Assembly (NCBI RefSeq): GCF_026914265.1
Contig: NC_069123.1
Location: forward strand, 53,190,473 to 53,254,472
Reading direction: 5' to 3'
Length of the DNA stretch: 64,000 bases
Source of the DNA: Mya arenaria
Lineage: Eukaryota > Mollusca > Bivalvia > Myida > Myidae
Program-made: the position numbers and the translations under genes
The notes under the pieces: model-generated
Told to the model about the DNA's origin: nothing
Seen by the model: the letters and a program-made list of their open reading frames with translations, nothing else
Database searches by the model: none
In this document: piece by piece, positions 25,286 through 36,200 of the stretch
Numbering within the stretch: position 1 is the first letter of the stretch
How the letters are laid out: the number at the start of each line of letters is the position of its first letter

Positions 25286-28200
25286 ATGAGCTCAGGTGGC
25301 TGTGAACCACCTACTCAAGACTACGACTTCAGTGCTATCCCATACCCGTCGGAACTGCAGTCAGTTTCCTCTCGGGAGGTGGTAGTCAAGGTCAGCCTGG
25401 GTGTGGTGGTGAATCTCGTGGCCCTCGTCGGAAACGCTCTCGTCATCATCATCGTGGTGAGATCAAAGCGCATGCGCACCACGACTAACTACTACCTTGT
25501 GAACCTGGCCGTCTCCGACCTGCTGGTTGCGCTGATGCCAATCTGGGTGCACGTTGTCGCTAGCCTAAACGAGTTCTGGGTGTTCGGATCCTTCCTCTGC
25601 AAGTTCAACCCCTTCATGCAAAGTATTTATTCTCACAACTTCAGTTGTGATTAGTTGATTTGGCATGTACCCTTAATTTGAGCTTAAAACTGTAGTTCCT
25701 GCAGTAGTTTTACTATTTAAAAGAAACAAGGTTAACCGAAAGACCATCTAAAAAACAAGCTACGCAGACAAATGTAACGAATTAACATTGATTTTTTGGA
25801 AACAGTACAATAGTAGAATGCCAGATTATACAGACTACAAACTAAGACAACTACACGGGGTTTAAGATTGTGACAAGCATATACAAATATTTCTGTTTTG
25901 GTTAAAAATACTTAATATTGCTTTATAAGAAATATAATGTTGAAGGGGCAGCTTTACGAATTTTAATTTCTTATATATTTTATTTCAATAAAATTCGATA
26001 AGAGAAACCAAAAGCCGTTGACCTGTTGTCTTCACTTGTCTGTAATTTTGTTTCTTTACAAATTCAAAGATCAATGAATAATTCATAACTTGTTAACCGT
26101 ATTAAACAATGATTATATGCATACTATTTAAACTGCTCTTTGAAGCAATTGATAATGTAATTGGGGTAAGTACCTATGAAATTATGAATAATAAAAGGGT
26201 TCATTTTTTTTATTATTTATTTAATAAAGATTTATTGTCATATATTCGAAATCAACACTCATACACTAACTGTATGTTTGCGTCTTCGTGTTCACAAATA
26301 AGCTTCACTTATTGCAGGTTAACACAACTACTTATAATTTTAAGGATGGCTTAAGGACGCTCGACTTGTCAAATTTGTAGTGTCGCACTACAATAAATCC
26401 GGCAATAAATTTCGTAACCGCCTTTCGACGTTCATTCTTGCCAACTGGGGTTTATATTTTATGTCACTCCCCGAAGGTCCAAACGAACTCACACAATGTT
26501 ACGCTCTTGAGGACAAAGTTCATAACCTTTTAAGGCATTTGATGTTATTCAGTACCAAACGGTAAAAGTGTTTAAATTATCTTCGAAAAACTAAGATCCA
26601 TACTCTTGTGTGGTGAAATTGGGTAAAACTGTGCATATTACTATACATTTCATAGTTTGTCTATGCAGTATTATTTTTGATACGTAGATACATACTTGAT
26701 ATAATATCGGCCTATTGTTTCGAGAGATTTCAAACATTGATTTTTTGTTAACTATTCTGTTCTGAAAGACGGATCAGGGGGGTACACGTATTCCGAATCT
26801 GCAAGGGTTTAAGTGGGGTTTTGGAGCTTGATATGCAAGATGGCGGCAAAACCATGACGAAATAGGATTCGAAAGACACTTTTATAAATGAAAACAAACT
26901 GTGTGACAAAATTAAACTCTTGACAAACGTTCCATAATATTATGACAAACTTTCCATTATATTAAACTATCACGTGTTAAATACTTTCTTTAAAAATATT
27001 TTTAAAGCGATTTATTTGTCTTTTATTTACTGTTTATTTCTATTTTTCTCACATTATAAGTACTTACAACCAACTGATAAAAATAGAAACTAAAACAACC
27101 TATTACAACCTCTTACCATTACAGTGGATAGTTATTTTTATATTTGCTAATTCATAATGGTTACATCAGAAGAACCAGTAATAAAATGAAAATATTGTTT
27201 ACTGTTAACACTCGAATTAACGTCATGCTTCTATTGATAGGGCCAGCGATATGCCGAGATACAAAAAAATATCATCTCTGAGTTTAAACCGCTCTAGAAA
27301 ACGGAAAACGGACAAGCCTTGTACCAGGCAATTCAAGAAATTTAGAGTTACCGTCACACCCCGAAAGAGTTTCAGTTTCACACCAAACAAAAGCGCGAAA
27401 CGTCTTAAATACGATATTCAGAGGGGCACACATTTTCATCAGTTGATGATCTGCATAGTTCCAAATTGTTATCATAACCTATCGGACATTTTTCATTCCT
27501 TCTAACGATTAAGACCATATTCTTTCTACCGATCATTGATATCAGCACATACCAACAGAAGAGTTATAGAGGGCAATACACTTTTGATCAGACCAATTTG
27601 TTTTGTTCCTAGAGTCAAACTGACAAATGAGAGAATGCATGTATAAAACGTTTGTTGTGTATACAACACGTGATAGTTTAATATAATTGAAAGTTTGTCA
27701 TAATATTATGGAACGTTTGTCACAAGTTTAATTTGTCATACTGTTTGTTTTCATTTATAAAAGTGTCTTTCAGTGCAGATGCCAAAAGGTGGTTAAACTA
27801 TTTTCAGCACACATTTAGGTGGTTAAACCAAAATGAAATTGCCATGAAGGCTCTTGTACAGCAAAGGAATTGTCAGGAAATTAAAATACCACATTTACAT
27901 AATGTTACAGCAGAAACCATTGCAAAAATATGTGTTTTTGAAACTTAAACGTCCTAAAAAGTATCAAAATCTCGCTTCCCACATTTGTAAACAACAGACT
28001 GGCCGAAGGTTTTCCTTCAATAACTTTTTTATTCCGTAACCTAAACGCATGAAATAAAAAGCCGAGTGAGGCATGGTAATTGTAGAGCCGAATGCGCGTC
28101 ATGATATTTATGAAAGATATACTTTATACCACTTACCAGGCGAAAACAGGTTCCAAAAATCCTATTTCGTCATGGTTTCGCCGCCCTCTTGCATATCAAG

Positions 28201-31200
28201 CTCCAAAACCTCACTTAAAACCCTTGCAGATTCGGAATACGTGTACCCCCCTGCGGATGAGGCCTTACAAATAAACGTTATTTTGATAATCGTCAAACAA
28301 ATTCCCAGAATTCGTTGTGTAACACGTTTGCAGATTTCATTGTAAATTATTAATGATTGATATATTCAAAAATAAGAACCGTCAACGGTATTTAAACAGT
28401 GGTATTTAAACGATTCATTTAAACAAAATGCCCACAATGAACATCTTATTTAAAAAAAATCGTCGCCGTAGTCTTTGAGTATCTTAGAATTATTTAAAGA
28501 CAACATTTTCTTTGCATAATGGAGACATACAGATTTATGGATTCACTTATATCTCTTTTTCCGCTGTACCCTCAACCATGCTCGCATCATATCGTGCAGC
28601 AGTCCAGGTCTAAAGGGGTTCTATGCTCACATAGGAGCGCAGTCTATTCGAGAGCTTAGTGTTTTAATGGACATTCCTTAGTTCTTTCATCTCAATAGCT
28701 TCCTCCGTTATTTCCGTATAGTTTTCGCAACTTCGAAAAGAGCTAGAATACAGAACAAACAAGACGGCTATATCAATATAATTCTCCTAAAAACCGTATT
28801 TAATTACCATTCCTAAATATTTAGATGATCAGGAATAGTGAAGGTCCGGTAAACACGCTTACCAAAGGAACAAGAACTATTTTAAAGTTAATCGGTTAAG
28901 TGCTATGGCACTGATCCAAAAATAACACAGGACATAATAGTAATTCAGCAGGTATTGAAACAGAAATTAAACAAAGCAATTGATTGTTCTATTATAAAAG
29001 AATTCTTGATATAAGAGTTTTACTTTTATAAAAACTGGGTAAAGGGTTACAAAAATACACACGCTAAACATGGCCTTGGCATCTTGGTTGACCCGAAACG
29101 TAAACAGTCCGTGACCTAATTTAAAACGTGCTGATCAACTGCATTTAAAAAATAGCAAATAAATGTGTTGTATCTGCGAAAGCAATCAACAAAGAAAGAC
29201 AAATAACTAAATGGCACAAAGAAATATACAGAGCATACTTGTTGATTCCCGTAAGGAAAAGGCCATGAAAAGAAGAACTAAGCGCCAAGATCAGGCACAG
29301 AACTGCCGATGAACAAATTGTCGCCAGATTTATATTTGTTTCCACTTTTAAGCGAATAATTATTCAAGTTAGAAAAAATATCACTTATTTATACATGATA
29401 ATTTTACATTAATGTTGTGTCCATATGTTATCTTTAAGTCACAGCAATGTGTGCGAGCATGTTCACGCTGGTGGTGATAGCCGGGGACCGGTTCTACGCT
29501 ATCATGTTTCCGATGCACTCTCGGGTCACCAAGAGGAAAGTCAGTTATCTTCTCATCCTGGTGTGGATGGCCTCTATTGCTATAGCTACTCCACTCCTCT
29601 TCATGTACTATTATATTGAACGTCAGTGGGCAGATGTATTAGAGACATACTGTGATGAAAAATGGCCAATGAAAACGGAAGCTGATGGTAGCTGTGATGG
29701 AGGCTTGACCTCCAAGAAAGTGTACTGGATTGTAGTGTGTGGTGTGTTAAACTGGACTCCGATGTTGATTATGATGCTTTCGTATACATTTATTGTGATA
29801 AAACTGCGGAAACATAAGATAGGACCGAAGTTAGGAGCGTCATCCAAATCATCCGTTCAACAGCGATCAACGAGAAAGGTACCCTTAAATGGTTACATTG
29901 CGATATTATAAAAAAAAACAGTTTGATTCTCTCCATTATTATTTAAACTATTGTGTTTAAACATTGCGACATGATAGCCAATGAGAACGCAACACACAAA
30001 ACATATGTCATATACCCTGGAATGTCATGAATTTCAAATACTTGTCTTAATGAGCAGTTTAGTATTTCGCAAACGAGCGTTCATCTCGCAAACACCCAGA
30101 AAAGACAGAAAACACGCTGGTCATAAGCGCTTGTTTATAAATGGAAATTATTACAGCTCATGATTTCGTGTCACCTGGCCCAAATTTCTCGAAATTTCTT
30201 AAACTTAACAGGCATCAGTAGCTTATTTCAATTAGCCAAAAATTGATTTTGATAACTAAAACTTGTTATTTATATTATCATATTAAAAGTCTAAGTAATA
30301 TGTAAACTATCACACAAACACGCCCTGTTTGTTTCAATTATTCAATACCTAAACGTTTGGTGTTACGCTTCCATCAGGAGATCAATATGCAATAACCTTT
30401 TTATATAAGGTCTTTTTATGGTAGTTAATATTATGCAAATTATAGAAAAAGAAATGAAGAGAGCTTAGCTTACAAGTTTAGCGGGAAAGAGTTATACGGA
30501 ACTTAAGATGTATCGAGAAATTGGGCCCAGAAGTTTAGCGTAGGCGCTACTAGTTTGTGTGTCCAATATTATCTACCTATTTTTTGCCGTAAAATAACAG
30601 TTTAAACGCCAGTTTATATTCGTATTCATAACATACTTCATTTTGTAACATCCTTGTATCAGTTCGTTGATGTTTTTCAGGTTGTTATCATGCTGTTCTC
30701 CGTACTGCTGGTGTTCATTGTGTGTGCTGTGCCTTTCCAGACGATCAAAATATACTTTCTTTTCACACAAGGTCAGCAAGGTTACAAGGTATGCTATGTC
30801 CGCTACAGTTGTCTATGTTATGGCTCTATTTTCAACTAACTAGATCTTCTAACAGCTGGTATTGAAAACAAATTATTTTAGAAAATCGAATTTTGCGTCG
30901 CTTTCTTGTTTAGACATTGGTTTTTAGCCGACCATTCCAGAGCGGTAATTCTATTACGTATTTATAACAAACACACTACAACAGTGTATGTGTGTGTATA
31001 CCACATGTTTAATTGCGTCAAAATGCTACATAGGAAGGCAACATTTTGCTTCGAATGAAGACTTTAAACAATGATCAATTCACTATTTCTTCACCATTTG
31101 TAATGTATCTTAGCGCAGTCTAAGCTGCTGACGGAGCCCCGCCTTCGGTCATTTACCAGAGTTTGATTGAGAGTTTAGTTTCTCATAACACTTCGACAAA

Positions 31201-32680
31201 CTTTTTCACAATACGGCCGTCTGACGGAGCACTGTCAAAACATTGTTTTGGATGCAGGTTGTCGAAGTGTTTGATGAAACTAATCACCTTATCAATCTCC
31301 GGTAATAAAAAGAAGGCGGGGCACTTTAAGCGGCATAGACTGCCCTTTGTTTTATTTAAAATGATGTAGTAAAAGAAAAGTTATCTTTTCATTTTAAGCA
31401 AAATGTTGCCTTCCGACGTAGCATATGTGACGTAATTTATTACGCGGTATACACACACTGTACAAGATAAACTACAAAGACAAGCCCTTGTTCTTATTGT
31501 ACGAAACATAAGTCTCTTAAAACAGGTTTAAGCCAAGCTCACTTTTTTGTTCTGAGATCTGAGACTTTCAAAGGAAATTATCGTTATGAAAATCTCGACC
31601 GACTATTTTTTCTCGTTATACAATTTAGTAATTCGGCCAAATGTAATAAGATACTTAAGGTTTTCACGCTTAAGATATTTTGAGAAATTGAAACAGTTAA
31701 ATACATGCATACTTTTAATCATTGATTAACATTGATGTAGACCGTGTGTGAAACCTCATGTACTTCCGGTTATTTGACATAACCATTTAACCCTTATGAC
31801 ATTAAAGATGATATCTGCCATTGCTTTGCTTCTGGTCACGTAGCTTCCTTTGTATAATTTAACCAAAACCTTCAATGTAAAGAAAAATTGTGACCAGATG
31901 GCATACCTAATGCTAGTTGGTATAGTGCATTTAAAGTTGCACTCACACAGATTGAGACAAAGTTTTAAAAAATTCCATGGACACAAGTGATATAAGACTG
32001 CTGACAAAAAATAGATCGCAGATTTTTATATTTAAGTTCAAATATTAATGTTCTATTGATTTTTCTTAAACCATTATTAACGGTTAAGCCATTAAACATT
32101 AATTTTTGAACGGAAATATGCAAATCTGCAATCTGATCTTTTGTCAGCAATCTTTTATCATTGGTTTGCCGATATTTACGCAAAAAATTGCTATTTCCAA
32201 GACAAAAAAGTTGTAAAAACGGTTAATCTGTGAGAGTGCAGCTTTAAAGTGATTACATTTCATTACTTGTGGTTCTTATATACATTACTATATTCTTGTT
32301 TGAAACAATTGAATTGTTTTTTCCAGCTCCCTGACTGGTTCAATACGCTAGATTTCGGTGCTGTCCTACTCATGTATAGTAACGCTGCTATCAATCCTAT
32401 CATTTACGCCGGCTTCAACGAGAGTTTCCGAAATGGCTTCAAAGATCTCGTCAACTGTATCATGAATAGACGAACGCCCACCGCCTCCGAGACGTTTGAG
32501 ACCGAATATAAACAGAGATCAACGGTGAGGACGAAGAACGTTCCCTTGGCAACGCTGACTAGAGTACCGTTTACTGTACAGGAGGGGATAGAGCTGAATG
32601 GACAAACACCAGGGAAGGATTGTACCGCGATTGAACCAACGGCTGGAACCAGTCAAATGCCCTTTTCGTCAAGGCTTTAA
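25286..32680 (+). CDS. Rhodopsin-class (class A) GPCR, neuropeptide-receptor-like
   Basis: Four exons, 25286-25622, 29439-29878, 30681-30788 and 32327-32680, join in phases 1, 0, 0 with GT-AG introns and give 412 residues. ATG context AAAATGA is good. Seven hydrophobic segments follow a ~35-residue N-terminus. Visible landmarks: GN in TM1; MRTTTNYYLVNLAVSDLL in TM2; extracellular-loop cysteines at the top of TM3 (FLCKF) and at residue 184 (YCDEKWP); DRF at 129-131 in place of DRY; TM5 WTPMLIMMLSY; TM6 VCAVPF at 273-278 in place of CWxP; and NPIIY at 318-322. Sequence around TM2, TM3 and loop 2 resembles orexin/allatotropin, NPFF and QRFP-type peptide receptors, so a peptide ligand and G-protein signalling at the plasma membrane are likely, but the ligand cannot be named. 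Introns hold several transposon copies. The gene converges on the astacin gene. Confidence 0.9.
26775..28253. mobile_element. Long-TIR DNA element in GPCR intron 1, superfamily unassigned
   Basis: A 1,479-bp element bounded by a perfect 5-bp direct repeat CGGAT (26770-26774 and 28254-28258). Termini are CAGGGGGGTACACGTATTCC and its exact complement. The ~200-bp inverted repeat is continuous at the left (26775-26978) but split at the right (27665-27771 and 28159-28253) by about 387 bp of extra sequence, an insertion or the remains of the interior. A basic 84-codon ORF (27251-27505) and another of 71 codons (27733-27948) lie inside but match no transposase I recognise. The 5-bp duplication is known for Transib-type elements, but the terminal bases do not fit their CAC start. 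Confidence 0.85.
30176..30529. mobile_element. Short inverted-repeat element (MITE family B), copy 2
   Basis: A 354-bp element in GPCR intron 2. Left terminus TGGCCCAAATTTCTCGAAAT and right terminus ATCGAGAAATTGGGCCCA are inverted copies. It shares termini with 19133-19385, is non-coding, and no clear target duplication is visible. Confidence 0.75.
31505..31690. mobile_element. Decayed MITE family B fragment
   Basis: Words AACAGGTTTAAGCCAAGCTC at the left and CTTAAGATATTTTGAGAAATT at the right match subterminal parts of the element at 19133-19385, in the same order. The outer termini are lost. It lies in GPCR intron 3. Confidence 0.45.
31930..32248. mobile_element. Short inverted-repeat element (MITE family A), copy 1
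   Basis: A 319-bp element in GPCR intron 3, ending about 80 bp before the last acceptor. Left terminus TTTAAAGTTGCACTC then CACAGATT; right terminus AATCTGTGAGAGTGCAGCTTTAAA. The interior also folds back, with 'actgctgacaaaa' facing 'ttttgtcagcaatct'. Related copies are at 47942-48303 and 35448-35601. Non-coding. Confidence 0.85.
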
Positions 32681-33274
32681 TGCGTTATAATACATAAGTT
32701 TAATGCTTTTTTATTGTTAACCGATTTTCTCAAATCGCACAGTTATATTCAAAAGTTTTTATTGAAAATAAACATTCCGAGAATAAAAACAGCTGCAGTG
32801 CAAAGGCATATCAACAAGAAAAGCGAGGACTTCTTGATAAGCGCACAAAGTCAGAATATAATAGTGGCATTGGAATAAAGCCATACACACATGACCAAAT
32901 AATATTTTACAAGTAAGTTCAAAATCTACTCGATAAAATGAGATATGGAATACAATATGTTAGACATGTATACAAAAAGTACCTTAAATACGTAAAGTAC
33001 TGTATGGATTGTATTCTTTCAAGTTCGATACAATGTGATTGTACAATTAAAACAAAGTTTGAAGTTACAGTGATATCAACGTTGTATACAGAGTTGCATC
33101 CGGATAGAATCACATTATATGAAAAGCTCATGAAAATGGGAAAGCGAGATTACAAACGCTGACCTCTACCGCAAAACTATTCATATAGTTAATGTTTGTT
33201 CTTCGTTCACAATTCATGTACATCCATTAAAGTGCTGTTTTTGACTGTGCTGTCATTGTTCAATATTTATAAAG
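32681..33274. other. Intergenic between convergent gene ends
   Basis: Only 594 bp separate the two stop codons. On the minus strand no canonical AATAAA occurs close to the protease stop. The nearest (TTTATT on the plus strand, near 32758-32763 and 32710-32715) lie inside the GPCR 3'UTR region, so the two 3' ends may overlap. Confidence 0.45.
32767..32879 (+). promoter_or_regulatory. Candidate poly(A) signals of the GPCR gene
   Basis: AATAAA occurs at 32767-32772 and again at 32874-32879, 87 and 194 bp after the stop codon. Either could end the GPCR mRNA with a short 3'UTR. Confidence 0.5.
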
Positions 33275-36200
33275 TCAATGAGAACATGGTCCGACATATA
33301 AGTCGTCAATAGCGATGTCAGACAGAGGCCCCGGTCCTCGGGTCGCTTTAATTTCCACCTCCACTACAGGCTGAAAAAAATTAAAAAATTAAAGCATCAA
33401 TAATTATTATAATATAATATAATTAAAACAGCAACACAATACTGGGCCTACTGCTAGGAATACTATATTGCACTTTGCTGACTGCAAGGAATACTACATT
33501 GTACTGTGCTCGTAGTCATAGTCGTATCGAGTATGGACATAAATGTTTGGTAATATAAACGATAAATGAAGTATTTTCAGCGAAATATGCACGAACTAAT
33601 AAAATACGGACGCCAATAAGCATTTAGTAATGGCTTAAAATTGTTAGTATGTTCTTAGTAAAATTAATGGTTTGATGTGACACTGTCGCATAACCATTTA
33701 TTTTGTGCTAGTACATACTTACTTTCTTTGAGTTTTTCAGTGGTCTACGTGATATTTTGTTAATACCCACTAGATCACTAAACCATATTAAATGATATTC
33801 AACAGAAAACTGCATTTTGAACATAAGAAGCGAAACGCTGACATTCTTCTGTAAACTATAAACCGTTCAATTGAACCCATAGCCGACTAAAGTAAACATT
33901 CTTACCCAGCAGAAAAACATGCAGTTGATTGTGTGGACGTACTCTCGGCGCCTCCACCTGTTGTCCACCTCTGGGCTGATCTCGAACTTGCTTACTCCGT
34001 TTACTAGCACAGTCAACTTGCCCATATCCTTGCCGAACATGCTATAGTAAAACCTAAGGGAAAAACACATTCAAGGTATGAAATCTTAAGATTCAGTGCA
34101 AAATTGTTTGTGAACTCACTTAAACAATACTGCTAGTGTTTTAGCAATACATTAATTAAATTTATGCCTTTTAACTGAACCTAACGAAACATAGTTGCAA
34201 AATTGTTCGATCTGTTATGTACAAATGGCAAACTTCCTAACGCAACAACTTTTAACGTAATCATCTCAAGATTACTCGAGAGGTTGCGTGAGCACGGGTA
34301 GGTGGGATGTTTTTGTGCACGATGTAAACTTGTCAGCATTTACAACACAATCGTATTCAACTCGTCCTGGAAATATGTCAATAAGCCCGCCAAAGGATCG
34401 CTTACTAAAATATTTCCGGAACTCTTTGAATAAAATTGTATTTTATATGACGACTCTTGACATATCCAATATATCTCAAATACTCGAGAGGTTGCGGAAC
34501 ACTACGTGCATGGAAACGGGTATCTGTGGACATTTTTGTGGACGATGTCAACGAGGTATGTGCACCTTGTACAAGTTTAGAACTGCATGTGCGGTAGCAC
34601 GAGGAACGCGATGTATGGGATGTCAGAGAGAATACAAGTACAAAAACAAAACAGAAAAAATACCTGTACGTGTAGCTACGCGTACACGTACAAGAAGTGT
34701 TGAAGAACCGCTCTACTGTCTATAGTCACGTGATCAAGTATTCCAATACAACAGTTTTTAAGCTACCATTATAATAACAGACAAAAATGCAATATCTGGT
34801 CATCGTCGATTGCCTTATGCATGCATTATGCAAATTAAGAAATGTAATTTGTTTGCACGTGACATAATATTCAATACAGTACATATTTTGAGATGTATTC
34901 GAGCTTATTACAGACTGTTACAACGGTGGTGGTGTTAGAATTTTATACTCCGGGTCCCGGCGTGAGCACATTGAAGGGTCCCAGAATGACAGATCAACCA
35001 CCGCACACCTATCCTGTGCAGACTATCAGGCGGTTAGCCAGTACTTGGTGCCTTCACCTCAGCAAGGAACTGACAACTTCTGTACATGCCAGGGACAGTG
35101 GTACAGTGCGAATAGTCGTAAAAACGATTTCATAACTAATCACAAAAGAAGTAATCTGGTCCGCCCGGGAATGGAACCCGGGTTGTCCGATTCACAGTCC
35201 AACGCTATACCGATTGAGCTAACCGGGCGGACTGTTACAACATGCGAAACATATGCATTTAAGAAAACTCCTTTTCACGTTTCCCTATTTATTCCACTTG
35301 CCTCAGTTTTGTCTTATTTTACTTCTTTGTCTCAGAAAGAAGTTATTTTTTGCATCAATGTTTTCAATTGAGTCAAAATTAATAAGATTAATCGCAATAT
35401 AATAGATCTCAAGTGTTTGAGAAACTGCCGAAAAACTTATTTAGTAACGCTAGCCATAAAACATCAATTTTCGAACGTAAACATGAAAAATATGCGATCT
35501 GATCTTTCGTCAGCTGTTTTATCACTGCTTTACAGACATTTACGCAAACACTGACCATGACAAAAATGTCAAAACGGACAATTTGTGAGAGTGCGACTTT
35601 GATAGGCGCAAATTATTTTGTGATTTCAGTCCCGAGTTGTGTTCCCTGCTCACACTACATGTTTAAACGTTTCAACGTGCTTCCATTACCATTGTGTGTG
35701 GGGTTTTTTATTTCGAAATATTACTCTTTATAATATCTGTTACAATAGGCAAAAACTAAGCTGTTGCATTAGAAATTGATATTTACTAGAACGTACTCAA
35801 TTAGTTTTAGACTACGTAAAAAACAACAGGAGGTTGATCCTTACCGCCTGTCATACCTACATTATACAGACTGATGGGTTGAACGGATTAAGGAGCAGAA
35901 TTCCAGTAATGTGTATACTGGTACTCTCCGATTCCTTCATTTTGCTGGCATCCATCAACAAGTAGGAAGCTGGAATGTACATCAAAAAGGTTTGAGCAAA
36001 ATCATGAGTATCAAATTATCAATACAAAACATGGCCCAAAAATACTAAAAATAATATAGGTCCCGGCTTGATTGAAAGTGTTCATTGTTGGCAAAGTAAT
36101 ATCGTCGGCGCCCCTAACATGAATTCTAAGTTATAAACGCGAATAAAATGGATTAATATTTCACGGCTACTAAAAGCCAGCTCCTCCACTTAACTGTGGT

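Noticed and set aside
27251-27505. 84-codon basic ORF as a transposase gene
   Set aside because: It is too short, with no catalytic motif; kept only as a note within the long-TIR element.
34288-34725. 145-codon cysteine-containing plus-strand ORF in a protease intron
   Set aside because: It has no recognisable domain, contains an internal partial duplication of noncoding look ('actcgagaggttgcg' twice), and lies antisense within an intron.
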